A DNA stretch of 51,995 nt from Elusimicrobiota bacterium (GTDB lineage Bacteria > Elusimicrobiota > Elusimicrobia > UBA1565 > UBA9628). Below are positions 26,557 to 36,252 of the stretch, piece by piece. Where the stretch lies: positions 1-51,995 of the forward strand of contig JACRDS010000084.1 in NCBI GenBank assembly GCA_016212825.1. The letters are read 5' to 3'. The notes under the pieces were generated by a model, which was not told the origin of the DNA, made no database searches, and saw only the letters and a list, made by a program, of their open reading frames with translations. A program made the position numbers and the translations under genes. Within the stretch, counting starts at the first letter, position 1, and every line of letters starts with the position of its first letter.

Positions 26557-28101
26557 TCAGCGCGGGGACGCGGCCCCCTCCGGGAAGCTGCGCGCCCAGG
26601 AGCGCAGGCGCGCCGCGAGTCCGGGCAGCAGGCGGTCTCCCCGGCGCATCAGCAGGCGGTGGCTGCTCCAGGTCCCGGCCGGGACCCACTGCGGCGCGAG
26701 CCGGGCGGCCAGGTCCGGGCTGCGCAGGATGAGCAGGCGCGCCCCCTCGTCCTGCAGGCGGCGGCCGGCCGGGTCCTCGCGGTCCCAGACCACGCGCAGG
26801 GGGAAAGCCAGGGCTCGGAAGACGACGGGATCGTCGCTGAACTCTCCGGCCTGGAAGGAGCCCCAGGTCTCGACCACCACCGAGTCCGAGGGGGCGAAGC
26901 CTCCCTGGGAGTACTCCAGCAGGAGGCCGGCCAAGCGCCGGTTCGGCGGCCCAGGGTTGTGGGCGGGAGGACGGCGGTCCAGGCCCAAGCGCAGGGAGAC
27001 GGTGCAGGCCGTCACGAAGACCGCGGCCGCGGCCTTCATGCCGGTGCGGCGCAGGAGGGCGCCCAGCAGGGGCGCCAGGCAGGCCAGCAGGAGGAGCTGG
27101 AACACGGCCATATGTTCAGCGGCCACCGGATAGCCGTGCCAGGCCGCCAGGCAGGCGATGGCCAGCAGGGGCAGCCAGGCCAGGACCAGGAAATGACGCC
27201 CGAGGACTCCCCGGCGCATGACCCAAGCGCTGCCGCAGAGCACCGCCAGCCCGGCCAGGGACAGGGCCGCGGCCATCCCCTTCTCGAAGCGCAGGGGCGG
27301 ACCCAGCAGGACCGCGGCGGCGAGTCGTTCGAGGCTGCGCCAGTTGAAGCTGCCGGCCGCGGCCTGGGCGGTGCGGGAGATGTCGGACAGGAAGGAGAGC
27401 GGACCGTGGGGTCCGCACCAGCCGTAGCCCAGCCAGACGGCCACGGGCAGCAGGACCAGCAGACTCAGGCGCGGCCGGGGCAGGGACCGCGAAAGGGCGG
27501 CCAGGCAGGCCGCGAAGGCCCAGCCCTCGAAGCGGGTCAGGGCCGCGGCCGAGAAGAAGAGCACGCACAGCAGTTGGCCGGCCAGAGAGTCGCGCTCCAG
27601 CCGGCGCAGGTGGAGGAAGGTGCCCCAGAGCACGCAGCAAGTAAACAGGGCGTCTGAGCGCGCATAGAGCCCGTTCTCCACGAAAGCCTGGGAAAGCCCG
27701 GCCAGCGCGAGGAGAGCCAGGTTCTCGACGCTGCGCCGGGGGTTGAGGGACTCGAGGATGCCCTGCAGGGCGCGCAGGCCGGCCAGGCACAGCGCGATGT
27801 TGAGCGCCACATGGCAGAGCAGGGGCCGGCGCAGCAGGCGCAGCAGGCTGCCGTCGAGGGCGAAGAAGAGGGGCAGCCAGCCGCGGTCGTTGCCGAAGAA
27901 GGATTCCCTCGCCCAGAGGCGGCAGAAATAGAGCTGTTCCGTGGAGTCCCAGTCGAGCAGGGGCAGGCCCTCTTGGCGCAGCCAGAGGTGCCATTGCAGC
28001 AGGAGCAGGATCAGACCGACCGCGGCCAAGCCCAGGCCCGCGACCAGGCCGGGGCCCAGCCGGAGGCTGCGGGGCCGGGTCAGGGTCTGCGGCAGTTCCA
28101 T
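26557..28101 (-). CDS. Multi-TM GT-C-like protein, paralogue of the divergent gene at 28194
   Basis: MELPQTLTRPRSLRLGPGLVAG..QWHLWLRQEGLPLLDWDSTEQL..NDRGWLPLFFALDGSLLRLLRRPLL aligns with 28194..29798 from the start codon. Confidence 0.75.
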   Translation of the reverse strand: MELPQTLTRPRSLRLGPGLVAGLGLAAVGLILLLLQWHLWLRQEGLPLLDWDSTEQLYFCRLWARESFFGNDRGWLPLFFALDGSLLRLLRRPLLCHVALNIALCLAGLRALQGILESLNPRRSVENLALLALAGLSQAFVENGLYARSDALFTCCVLWGTFLHLRRLERDSLAGQLLCVLFFSAAALTRFEGWAFAACLAALSRSLPRPRLSLLVLLPVAVWLGYGWCGPHGPLSFLSDISRTAQAAAGSFNWRSLERLAAAVLLGPPLRFEKGMAAALSLAGLAVLCGSAWVMRRGVLGRHFLVLAWLPLLAIACLAAWHGYPVAAEHMAVFQLLLLACLAPLLGALLRRTGMKAAAAVFVTACTVSLRLGLDRRPPAHNPGPPNRRLAGLLLEYSQGGFAPSDSVVVETWGSFQAGEFSDDPVVFRALAFPLRVVWDREDPAGRRLQDEGARLLILRSPDLAARLAPQWVPAGTWSSHRLLMRRGDRLLPGLAARLRSWARSFPEGAASPR

Positions 28102-28155
28102 GGCGGGATACCCGCGGCCATTATAGCCCTTTGGCGGCCGCGCCGGCCGCATTCC

Positions 28156-28184
28156 TTGATGTGGGCTCGGGGCTATCGTAGAAT
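28156..28184 (+). promoter_or_regulatory. Promoter of the 28194 gene
   Basis: TTGATG (28156-28161), 17-nt spacer, TAGAAT (28179-28184), ATG at 28194. The -10 lies within the inverted repeat GGCTAT(28171-28176)..ATAGCC(28183-28188). Confidence 0.6.
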
Positions 28185-28193
28185 AGCCAGGTC

Positions 28194-29798
28194 ATGGACA
28201 TGCGGCAGACGCTGACGGCGCGCCGCCAGATCTCCCTGCGGCCCGGGCTCGCCGCGGCCGCGGGCTTCCTCTGCCTCGCCCTCCTGGCCGTCCTGCTGGA
28301 ATGGCGGCTCTGGCTGAGCAACGCTGGCATGCCCCTGCTCTCCTGGGAGGCCGCGGAGCGCCTGCTCATGAGCCTCCGCTGGTCGGAGCATCCCTTCCTT
28401 TGGAACGACCGCGGCTGGCTGCCCCTCTCCTTCGCGGTCCATGGGACCCTGCTGCGCCTGCTCGAACGGCCCTTGCTGGCGCCGGTCCTGCTCAACACCG
28501 CGCTCAACCTTGCCGGCCTCTGGGTCTACTGGCGGGTGGTCTCGCGCTTCGACGCCGGCGGCCTGCGGGGCCTGGCCCCGGTGGCTCTGTGCGGCCTCTC
28601 CCGGCTCAGCATCGAGAACGGCCTGTGCGCGGGGTCGGATCCCCTCTTCATCCTCTGCGTCTTCGCCGGGATCCACGGCTTCCTCCGTTGGGAGGAGACC
28701 GGTCGACTGCGCCACCAGGCCGCTTGCGCGGCTGCCGTGGCCGCGGCGTGCTGCACTCGGTACGAAGGCTGGGTCCTGGCCTTGTGCGTGATCGGCTTGG
28801 GCTGGAGCCGGCCGCGCGGCGCCTGGAACCTCCTCGTCCTGCTGCCACCCTTGGCCTGGATGTGGGGTTACTGGGCCGCTCCGTCCCACGACCCGCTGGC
28901 CTTCGTCCCATCCCTCGGACGCTACGGCCACCCCATGACCCACGGGCTCAACGGCGGCAACCTGGAGAAGTTCCTCTCCGCCGCGCTCCTGGGCTCTCCC
29001 GTGGATTTCTCGCGGCAGATCCCCGCCGCGCTGCCGCTGGTCGGGCTGGCGGTGTTCTGCGGCGGCCTGCTGCTGGGCCAGGAGGGACGGGCGGGTCCGA
29101 CGTACCTGGTCCTGGCCGGGATCCCGGCTGCGGCCATGGCTTACCTGGCGGTCGTGCACCACTATCCGGTGGACGCGGCGCACATGGTGGTGTTCCACAT
29201 GCTGGTCATGGCCTGCCTGGCCCGGCCCCTCGGCCGCCTTGGCCGCGCCGTGGGCATGCCGGCCGCCGCGCTGGCTCTGACCGCGGCGCAGAGCGTGGGC
29301 TTGGACCAGCAGCGCGAGGAGCTGCGGCCGGCCGTCTCCCAGACCCGCTTCGTCCGGCATGTGGCGCAGTTCGCCCTGCGCAACCTCCCCGCCGATGAAG
29401 CCCTCCTGATCGAGATCCGCACGCTCTGTCCGCACGGGGAGGCCTGCGACAACGCCATGCGGCTGCGCGCCTTGGCCTATCCCCGGCGCGTGCGCACCGA
29501 CCGAGAGGACCTCTCCTACCGCTTCCGCCCGGAGGGCCGCGTCCTGCCCGAGCAGGCCTCTCTGTTCGACCTGCCCGCGCGGGAGCTCGAGGAGCGCTTG
29601 CGCGAGCTGCGGGTGCGCCTGATCGTGGCGAGGACGCCGGCCGCCGCCGCCCGGCTGCGGCCCGCCTGGGAGACGGCCGGAGTTTGGGGGCCGTACCGCG
29701 TCCTGCTGCGGCGCGGCGACCGGCTCCGGCCCGGCTGCGCGGCCTTGATCCAGACCCTGGAGCGGGCCTTCGCCGACGAGGCGGCCCGCGTCCGTTAG
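28194..29798 (+). CDS. Multi-TM GT-C-like protein, paralogue of 26557-28101
   Basis: MDMRQTLTARRQISLRPGLAAAAGFL..EWRLWLSNAGMPLLSWEAAERL..NDRGWLPLSFAVHGTLLRLLERPLL. Confidence 0.75.
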   Translation: MDMRQTLTARRQISLRPGLAAAAGFLCLALLAVLLEWRLWLSNAGMPLLSWEAAERLLMSLRWSEHPFLWNDRGWLPLSFAVHGTLLRLLERPLLAPVLLNTALNLAGLWVYWRVVSRFDAGGLRGLAPVALCGLSRLSIENGLCAGSDPLFILCVFAGIHGFLRWEETGRLRHQAACAAAVAAACCTRYEGWVLALCVIGLGWSRPRGAWNLLVLLPPLAWMWGYWAAPSHDPLAFVPSLGRYGHPMTHGLNGGNLEKFLSAALLGSPVDFSRQIPAALPLVGLAVFCGGLLLGQEGRAGPTYLVLAGIPAAAMAYLAVVHHYPVDAAHMVVFHMLVMACLARPLGRLGRAVGMPAAALALTAAQSVGLDQQREELRPAVSQTRFVRHVAQFALRNLPADEALLIEIRTLCPHGEACDNAMRLRALAYPRRVRTDREDLSYRFRPEGRVLPEQASLFDLPARELEERLRELRVRLIVARTPAAAARLRPAWETAGVWGPYRVLLRRGDRLRPGCAALIQTLERAFADEAARVR

Positions 29799-29902
29799 CC
29801 CAAAGAAAGTGCGTGTGGTCCTTGATTGAAGCGTTGCAGGACGGGGTTATTTCTCCTGCGGCTTAATTGCTAGAATGAGCGCTCCTTGGAGAGCGCGACC
29901 TG

Positions 29903-32488
29903 ATGGCCGACCAGAAATCCGCCAAGAACCAGCGCCGGACCCCCGCCGCGGCCGCGGAGACCTTCGCGCACAAGGCCATCGTCTGGTGGCTCCCCATCCT
30001 CTACTGCCTCATCTCATCCCTGTTCTACCTGCGCACCTACGACTCGGCCCAGGTCAAGATCACGGTCATGCAGATGGGCGGCGCGGCCCTGCTGGCCCTG
30101 TGGCTGGCGCGGCTCCTGGAGGCCGGGCGCAAGGCCTTCAACAAGGACGACCTGGTGTGCCTCTCGCCGTTCCTGGCCTACCTGGCGGTCGGCGTCCTGT
30201 CCTTCCTCCACGCCCCTTACCACATGGCCAGCGTGGACTTCTTCCTGAGGCACTTCTTCTTCATGACCGCCGCCCTCATCGTCATCTACGAGTTCGAGGC
30301 CGGGGCCATGGACCGCCTCACCGACATCCTGGTCCTCACCGCCTGGATCGCGGTGGGCTACGGCTTCCTGCAGTGGATCGACATCAACTGGTTCCCGCAC
30401 GGGCCGGGCAACGGCATCGACCCCTTCATCTGGCGCGGCGCCTTCGGCAAGCGCATCTTCTCCACCTACGGCAACCCCAACTTCTTCGCCGACTTCCTGG
30501 TCATCGTCTTCCCCATCCTGCTGACCCAGTACATCAAGACCCGGCGCCTCAGCCTCATCCCCCTGATGGGCATGCTGGTGGTGGACCTGTTGATGACCGG
30601 CACCAAGGGCGCCTGGCTGGGCTTCGCCCTGGTCATCCTGCTCTTCGGCGTCATCGCCTTCATCTACTTCCCCGTGGCCGTGGCCCGCTACCGCAAGGCC
30701 GTGCTTTCGGTGGTCGCGGTCGGGGTCCTGGGCTTCGTAGGCTACGTGGCCAAGGACCTGCAGGCGCGCGTCGTCTCCGTCAATTTCCGGCTCTTTACCT
30801 GGGAAGCGACCTGGGAGATGATCCAGACCCATCCCTGGATCGGGACGGGAGTGGGCAACTTCCCTCCCATCTACCCCGCTTTCCGCCGTCCGCCCATATT
30901 CCACATCGAGGGCAAGCACAACACGGAGACCGACCATTCCGAGGACGAATACCTCGAGCAGCTCTTCGACAACGGCATCCTGGGCTTCGGCGTGTTCATC
31001 TGGCTGGTCTTGAGCACATTGGTCGTGGGTCTGCGCTCCCTGGGGCAGCTGACGGTGCTGGCCTCGAACAAGGACGGCCGGGCGCCGCCGCGCGCCTACG
31101 ACCTGGTCGGCTACATGATCGCCTTCATGGGCATGCTCGGCCACAACTGCTTCGATGTGAGCATGCGCTTCGTCTCCAGCGGGGTGTACCTCGGGCTCCT
31201 CTCCGGAGTGATCGTCAACCTCGCCCGCGGCAAGGCCCTTTACGAGCTCCACGAACTCCGGGGGGCCGCGCCCGCCCCGGCGCCGGAGCCGCCGCCCTCG
31301 TCCTGGAAGCTGCTCGGCGAGTTCCTCATCTGGCCGGCGCGCCTGGCGGCCTGGGGCGGCCTGGCCTACGCCGGCTTCCTGCTCTTCGCTGAGTTCGCCA
31401 AGCTGCAGGGGTCCGTCGGCCGCATGCCCATGGGCGGCGAGTTGCTGCAGTGGTGGCTGGCCTGGGGGGTCTTCGCGGCCAGCGTCCTGTCCCTGGGCGG
31501 GGTCTTCGTGTACCTCGTCTTCCTGTCGGAGAACCCGGTCGTGCCGCTGGTCATCGCCGGCATGCTCTTCCCCCTCTATCAGTTCTGGGGGTTCTTCAAG
31601 GCGGACGTGCACCACAACATCGCGATCTACTTCTCCAAGGAGCGGCGCTGGGACGACGCCCTGAACAACTATCTGACGGTCAAGAAGCTCAACCCAAATT
31701 TCGTGATGTCCATGTACTTCATGGGCAACGTCTACAACGACCGCTTCAACATGAACAAGGTCTACAACCCGGCCTGGGGGGACAAGGACAACGTGCCCCG
31801 GGACGACTACGAGCGCGCCCTGGACGCCTACGAGTACGTGCGCGGGCTCGCCCCCAACTACGTGCAGATGCACCACCAGGTCGGCAACCTGAACCTGCGC
31901 CGGGCGGAATGGGCCATGAACCAAGGGCGCGCGGAGGAGGCGGACCTCTTCCTCAAGAAGGCGCTCAAGCGCTACTACATGTACCAGGCCATCGACCCGG
32001 TCTTCGAGCCGAACTACTTCCGCATCGGCCAAGTCTACATGGTCTGGGCCCAGCGCGCCCAGGCGCAGGGCCGCCGGGACGAGGCCCGGGCCAACTTCGC
32101 CAAGGCCGTCGAGACCTACGAGATGCTCATCAACGCGCCCAGGTGCGTGGTGGACCGCAGTCTGCTCGACAAGGATTTCCTGCGCAAGAGCATCCTCTCC
32201 TACCAGACCTACGTCCAGGCGGGGGACGAGCCTCTCGCGCACAGGCATGAGTCCGCCGAGGCCTACACGAACCTGGCCAACGCCTACTTCATGCTGGAGA
32301 GGTGGAAAGATGCGGAGAAGGCCTACCAGCGGGCCCTGGCGCTCAAGCCCGACTTCGTGCAGGCCAGGACCAACCTGGCCGTGCTCTACCAGAAGATGCG
32401 CTTCGCGGGACAGCCGGCCCTGCCCCTGCCCGGCTTCCAGCCCGCCCCGGTCCGGCCGGGCTTCGAGATCATCCCTTCGAAGAAATGA
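29903..32488 (+). CDS. O-antigen ligase/polymerase (Wzy_C-like) with C-terminal TPR domain
   Basis: Multi-TM with GTKGAWLGFALVILLFG and TWEMIQTHPWIGTGVGNFPPIYPAFR..HNTETDHSEDEYLEQLFDNGILGFGVFIWLVLS; C-terminal AEAYTNLANAYFMLERWKDAEKAYQRALALKPDFVQARTNLAVLYQ. Confidence 0.88.
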   Translation: MADQKSAKNQRRTPAAAAETFAHKAIVWWLPILYCLISSLFYLRTYDSAQVKITVMQMGGAALLALWLARLLEAGRKAFNKDDLVCLSPFLAYLAVGVLSFLHAPYHMASVDFFLRHFFFMTAALIVIYEFEAGAMDRLTDILVLTAWIAVGYGFLQWIDINWFPHGPGNGIDPFIWRGAFGKRIFSTYGNPNFFADFLVIVFPILLTQYIKTRRLSLIPLMGMLVVDLLMTGTKGAWLGFALVILLFGVIAFIYFPVAVARYRKAVLSVVAVGVLGFVGYVAKDLQARVVSVNFRLFTWEATWEMIQTHPWIGTGVGNFPPIYPAFRRPPIFHIEGKHNTETDHSEDEYLEQLFDNGILGFGVFIWLVLSTLVVGLRSLGQLTVLASNKDGRAPPRAYDLVGYMIAFMGMLGHNCFDVSMRFVSSGVYLGLLSGVIVNLARGKALYELHELRGAAPAPAPEPPPSSWKLLGEFLIWPARLAAWGGLAYAGFLLFAEFAKLQGSVGRMPMGGELLQWWLAWGVFAASVLSLGGVFVYLVFLSENPVVPLVIAGMLFPLYQFWGFFKADVHHNIAIYFSKERRWDDALNNYLTVKKLNPNFVMSMYFMGNVYNDRFNMNKVYNPAWGDKDNVPRDDYERALDAYEYVRGLAPNYVQMHHQVGNLNLRRAEWAMNQGRAEEADLFLKKALKRYYMYQAIDPVFEPNYFRIGQVYMVWAQRAQAQGRRDEARANFAKAVETYEMLINAPRCVVDRSLLDKDFLRKSILSYQTYVQAGDEPLAHRHESAEAYTNLANAYFMLERWKDAEKAYQRALALKPDFVQARTNLAVLYQKMRFAGQPALPLPGFQPAPVRPGFEIIPSKK

Positions 32489-33009
32489 CGCCGGCGGCTT
32501 TCGGCCCGCAGGACATGCTCAAGCTCGCCCTCGACATCGAGGTCCGGGGCCGGGAGGTCTACGAGCGGCTCGAGAGCTCGGCCCGCGACGTGCAGGTCAA
32601 GGCGGTCTGGGCTTCCCTCAAGGCGCAGGAGTTCGAGCACTCCCGCGCCTTCGAGAGGCTCCTGCGCGCCGCGCAGTCGAGCCTTCCCGATGAATCCTCA
32701 TCGGCCCAGGTCTCGCCCTATCTGCGCGCCCTCGCCGCCGGCCGCGTGTTCGAGGAGGAGCGGCTGAGCCGCGTCCTGGCCGCGGGCGTCCGGTCGGACC
32801 TCGAGGCCCTGGAGCTCGCGATCGGCATGGAGCGGGACACCATCCTCGCCTACCTCGCCTTCAAAGAGCATCTCCTTGGCGACTCCGGCCGGGTCCTGGA
32901 GCGGATCCTGGAGGAGGAGCGGCGCCATGTCGTCGCCCTCACGGAGCTGTGCGGCCGGATCGCGGACCGGTTCCCCGAGTCGCCGCCGGACCTGCCGACC
33001 GGGCTCTAG
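32485..33009 (+). CDS. Ferritin-like / rubrerythrin-like protein
   Basis: ATGA overlap with upstream stop; DMLKLALDIEVRGREVYERLE..EFEHSRAFERLL..ALELAIGMERDTILAYLAFKEHL..ILEEERRHVVALTEL (repeated E, ExxH pattern). Confidence 0.7.
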   Translation: MTPAAFGPQDMLKLALDIEVRGREVYERLESSARDVQVKAVWASLKAQEFEHSRAFERLLRAAQSSLPDESSSAQVSPYLRALAAGRVFEEERLSRVLAAGVRSDLEALELAIGMERDTILAYLAFKEHLLGDSGRVLERILEEERRHVVALTELCGRIADRFPESPPDLPTGL

Positions 33010-34574
33010 CGGGCCTTCCCGGACCGCCTGGGCTCGAGCCGGTAGAACCCGAAGCGCACGACGTCGTTGGGCACCCGCATGAAGCCATCGGGGACGTTGG
33101 GGAACGCCTCCTCGACGACGGGATCGAGGCGGAAGCCCTTCTCGACGGCGCGGCACTCGGGCCGGACCCCGTCCGGCGCGGGAGCCTCCTGCTGGGCGAA
33201 GGTCTGGCAGCTGAGCCCGGAATAGAAGAGACGGGGCTCCGGCGCGGCTTGGGGCGCCTGCAGGAACCGGGAGAGCTGGACCAGCGTCCGTCCGCCCAGC
33301 CACCAGGTGGGGAACTCGGTGGAGAGCGCGCGTCCCGCCATGAAGCGGTCCGGCATGACGATGGTGCGCGCTGCGGGCAGGGAGGGCAGGCTGCGGCGCA
33401 GGAAGCCGTACTCGAGCTGGGCGTTCTGGGCCTGCCGCGCCAAAGGGACGCGCGCCCAGGCTCCGGCGGACAGCAGGGCGGCCGATAGGACGAGGACGGT
33501 CCGGCGCCAGCGCCCGGGCGCCAGCGCCTCCAGCCCGGCGGCCCCGGCCCCGGCCAGCAGCATGGCCAGGGCGAAGGACGGGCTCTGCAGGCGCAGGCGC
33601 TCGAACTCCCCGTTGTTCTGCACGAGGATCTGCCAGGCGACTGCCGGGATGCCGGCCAGCAGCGGCAGGAGCGCCCAGTGCCGCGCCTTCCAGAGCTGCC
33701 AAGCTCCGGCGGCGAAGAGCAGCCACAGGAAGGGCGGCGTCCAGCGCCGGTCGAGGATGACGGCGTCGCCGGGGAGGGCGACGGGCGCCGAGGCCGGGAA
33801 AAGGCGCTGGACGGTCGACCCCGGGTCCCCTGCTAGCGTGCCCAGCAGGGAGAAGGCCCAGGGCCCGGCCAGGACCGCGAAGCACAGGGCGCCCGCGGCC
33901 GCGCCGCGCAGGACCTCGCCCCGCGGCCTCAAGGAGAGGGGGAGGCACAGGACCAGCAGGATGATCCAGCCGAGCATGTCCGGCCGGGTCTGCATCGAGG
34001 CGCCCAGGCAGGCGGCGGCGAGGATGTGGCGGGAGAGCCCGCCTTCGCGCAGGGCCGCTAGCCAGGCCCACAGGGAGCCCAGGGCCAGGACGGTCGCCAG
34101 AGGGTACATGTCCTCGGTCCCGCCCAGACGCCAGAGCGGAGGGAACAGGGCGCAGGCCAGCGCCGCGGCCCAGGGCCCGATGCCTGCGCCCAGCAGGAGC
34201 CGGCCGATGGGCACGAGCAGGACCGCTCCCAGCGCTCCCAGCGCCGCGTTGGCCGTGAAGACCGTGTCCGGCGAGCGGCCGAAGAGGGCCGTCAGGGGGT
34301 GGAAGAAGGCGCAGTAGCCGGCCCCCTTATAGAAGCAGCCTTCCAGGGTGAAGGCGGAGCGCAGGTATTCGTAGCCGTGGGCGTTGACATGCAGGACAGC
34401 CCAGGGCGACGCCCACAGGCGTCCGGCCAGCGCGGCCGCGAACACCGCCGCGGCCGCCCAGCCGTCCGTCCTCAGGCCGGCGCGTGCCCGCCAGAGCTCG
34501 CGGGCCCCGAGCGCCGCGATCGTCAGGAGGCCGGCCCAGATGAGGACGATCTGCGGCAGGACCGGGTCAGGCAT
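33006..34574 (-). CDS. GT-C-type membrane glycosyltransferase-like protein
   Basis: 522 aa, multi-TM; LTIAALGARELWRARAG..NAHGYEYLRSAFTLEGCFYKGAGYCAFFHPLTALFG. Confidence 0.7.
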   Translation of the reverse strand: MPDPVLPQIVLIWAGLLTIAALGARELWRARAGLRTDGWAAAAVFAAALAGRLWASPWAVLHVNAHGYEYLRSAFTLEGCFYKGAGYCAFFHPLTALFGRSPDTVFTANAALGALGAVLLVPIGRLLLGAGIGPWAAALACALFPPLWRLGGTEDMYPLATVLALGSLWAWLAALREGGLSRHILAAACLGASMQTRPDMLGWIILLVLCLPLSLRPRGEVLRGAAAGALCFAVLAGPWAFSLLGTLAGDPGSTVQRLFPASAPVALPGDAVILDRRWTPPFLWLLFAAGAWQLWKARHWALLPLLAGIPAVAWQILVQNNGEFERLRLQSPSFALAMLLAGAGAAGLEALAPGRWRRTVLVLSAALLSAGAWARVPLARQAQNAQLEYGFLRRSLPSLPAARTIVMPDRFMAGRALSTEFPTWWLGGRTLVQLSRFLQAPQAAPEPRLFYSGLSCQTFAQQEAPAPDGVRPECRAVEKGFRLDPVVEEAFPNVPDGFMRVPNDVVRFGFYRLEPRRSGKAR

Positions 34575-36252
34575 TCCGGGTCCCCGACAGCAGTTCCACG
34601 GTGTCCGGGAAGCGGTCCATGTGGTACGGTCGGAAGCGGCTGGCCGCGGCGCGGAAGACGCGCCGGATGAGGGGCTTCTGCCCGTGCCCGAGCAGGCGGT
34701 AGAGGTGGAAGAGGAGGTGGGTGTGGTCGCGGTTCATGGCGCCGAAGGGCGCCACGTCCTGGATCGCGGCGGCCAGGGCCCGGGAGGAGCCGCGCACCTG
34801 GACCTGCTTGCGCGGCCAGGAGAGCCCGCCTTCCTCGTCGAAGGCTTCCGAGGTCTCCCCGGTCTTGCGGTCCGCGCAGGAGGCTTCCCAGCGCTCCTGG
34901 GCGTTGCCTGAGCGCAGGGACAGGCCGAAGCGCCCGGCCTGCCTGAAGAAGGGGGACTGGCGGTAGAGGGTGAAGGGGCTCACCGTGTACTGATCCACAA
35001 CTCCCGCCATCTCCCGGATGAAGTCCGTGCTCTGGCGCAGGTCGGCCGAGGTCTCCGTGGGCAGGCCGCCGATGAGCTCGATGTGGTTCCAGATGCCCAG
35101 GGCGTGGGACCGGCGCAGGAGGCGCTCGACGCGCTCGCGCGCGACCCCTTTGTGGATGTAGCGCAGCAGGCGCGGGCTGGCGGTCTCCATGCCGAAGGTC
35201 AGGCGCACCGCCCCGGCCCGGCGCATCTTCTCCAGCAGGGAGTCGTCGAGCTCCCGGAAGTTGACGCAGTCGCTCCACTGCAGCCCCAGACGGGCGCGGA
35301 TCATCCGGTCGCAGAGGCGCTCGGCCTCGTCGTAGTCGTTGTTGAAGTTGGCGTTGGTGAAATACACTCCGGTGACGCCGCGCGCGCGCAGGCGGCGCAG
35401 GTCCGCCACGATGCGCGCGCTGGCGTTGCGGTTGTCCGGGGCCGAGTTGTCGTTGGCGCAGAAGGCGCAGCCCGCGCGGCAGCTGGTGTCGAAGCGGTAC
35501 ATCACCACGAGCTGGGGCGGCCCCTGCCGCAGCCGGGCCCGGGCCGGCAGAGGCCCGTAGCGGGCGAGGAGCTGGTCCGGAGAGACGCGGTAGGGTTCCA
35601 GGGGATAGCCCGCGTAGTCCATGCCGCCGCAGCGCCGGTGCGCCAGCGGGGCCGCGTGCTCCCGGACGCGTCCGCCCTCCCGGGACAGGGTCTGGACCAG
35701 GGCCGCGTCCTTGCCGGAGAGGCGCTGCGCCAGACGCAGCAGCGGGAGCTCCCCCAGCGACCAGACGGCGTAGTCGAAGACGGGGTAGCGCTCCAGGATC
35801 TCGCGGTAGGCGCTGCGCGAGATGCCCTGGAAGCCCAGGACCACCGGGGCCTTCCAGCGCCGCTTGAGGGAGTGCGCGATGAGCGCGGCGGAATGCAGCA
35901 CGAAGCGGTTGCTCATCATGTCCACCAGGCTGATGCCGTAGAGGCCGCAGGGCTCCGGTACCAGGGCGTCCCAGAACAGGTCCTGGATGCGGCGCAGGCG
36001 CGCGGCCGCGGCGCCGCCCGGCCGGCCCCGGATGAAGCGCAGCACCGCATCCTGATCGGTCAGGAGGGAGAAGTCCAGGCCTGGATTCTCCGTCCGCAGG
36101 CGCCGGTGGAAGAGAATGTCCCCGTCGTAGAGACGCACCGCGTGCCCGCGGCCGCGCAGGAAGGCCGCCAGGGCCGCCAGCGAGATGCTGGGCATGGGGA
36201 AGCACTCCTCGTGGCGGCGGTCCGCCGGCGGGTAGATGAGGCCGACCTTCAT
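34567..36252 (-). CDS. B12-binding-type radical SAM protein
   Basis: MKVGLIYPPADRRHEECFPMPSISLAALAAFLRGRGHAVRLYDGD..; VVMYRFDTSCRAGCAFCANDNS (CxxxCxxC); LTFGMETASPRLLRYIHKG; HIELIGGLPTET. Confidence 0.88.
   Translation of the reverse strand: MKVGLIYPPADRRHEECFPMPSISLAALAAFLRGRGHAVRLYDGDILFHRRLRTENPGLDFSLLTDQDAVLRFIRGRPGGAAAARLRRIQDLFWDALVPEPCGLYGISLVDMMSNRFVLHSAALIAHSLKRRWKAPVVLGFQGISRSAYREILERYPVFDYAVWSLGELPLLRLAQRLSGKDAALVQTLSREGGRVREHAAPLAHRRCGGMDYAGYPLEPYRVSPDQLLARYGPLPARARLRQGPPQLVVMYRFDTSCRAGCAFCANDNSAPDNRNASARIVADLRRLRARGVTGVYFTNANFNNDYDEAERLCDRMIRARLGLQWSDCVNFRELDDSLLEKMRRAGAVRLTFGMETASPRLLRYIHKGVARERVERLLRRSHALGIWNHIELIGGLPTETSADLRQSTDFIREMAGVVDQYTVSPFTLYRQSPFFRQAGRFGLSLRSGNAQERWEASCADRKTGETSEAFDEEGGLSWPRKQVQVRGSSRALAAAIQDVAPFGAMNRDHTHLLFHLYRLLGHGQKPLIRRVFRAAASRFRPYHMDRFPDTVELLSGTRNA

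Noticed and set aside
26264-27133. 289-aa ORF as a gene
   Set aside because: Starts in the IS91 relic and continues antisense through the 26557 GT-C gene; a chance fusion.
30014-32248. 744-aa minus-strand ORF
   Set aside because: Antisense to the O-antigen ligase/TPR gene, whose sense frame has clear motifs.
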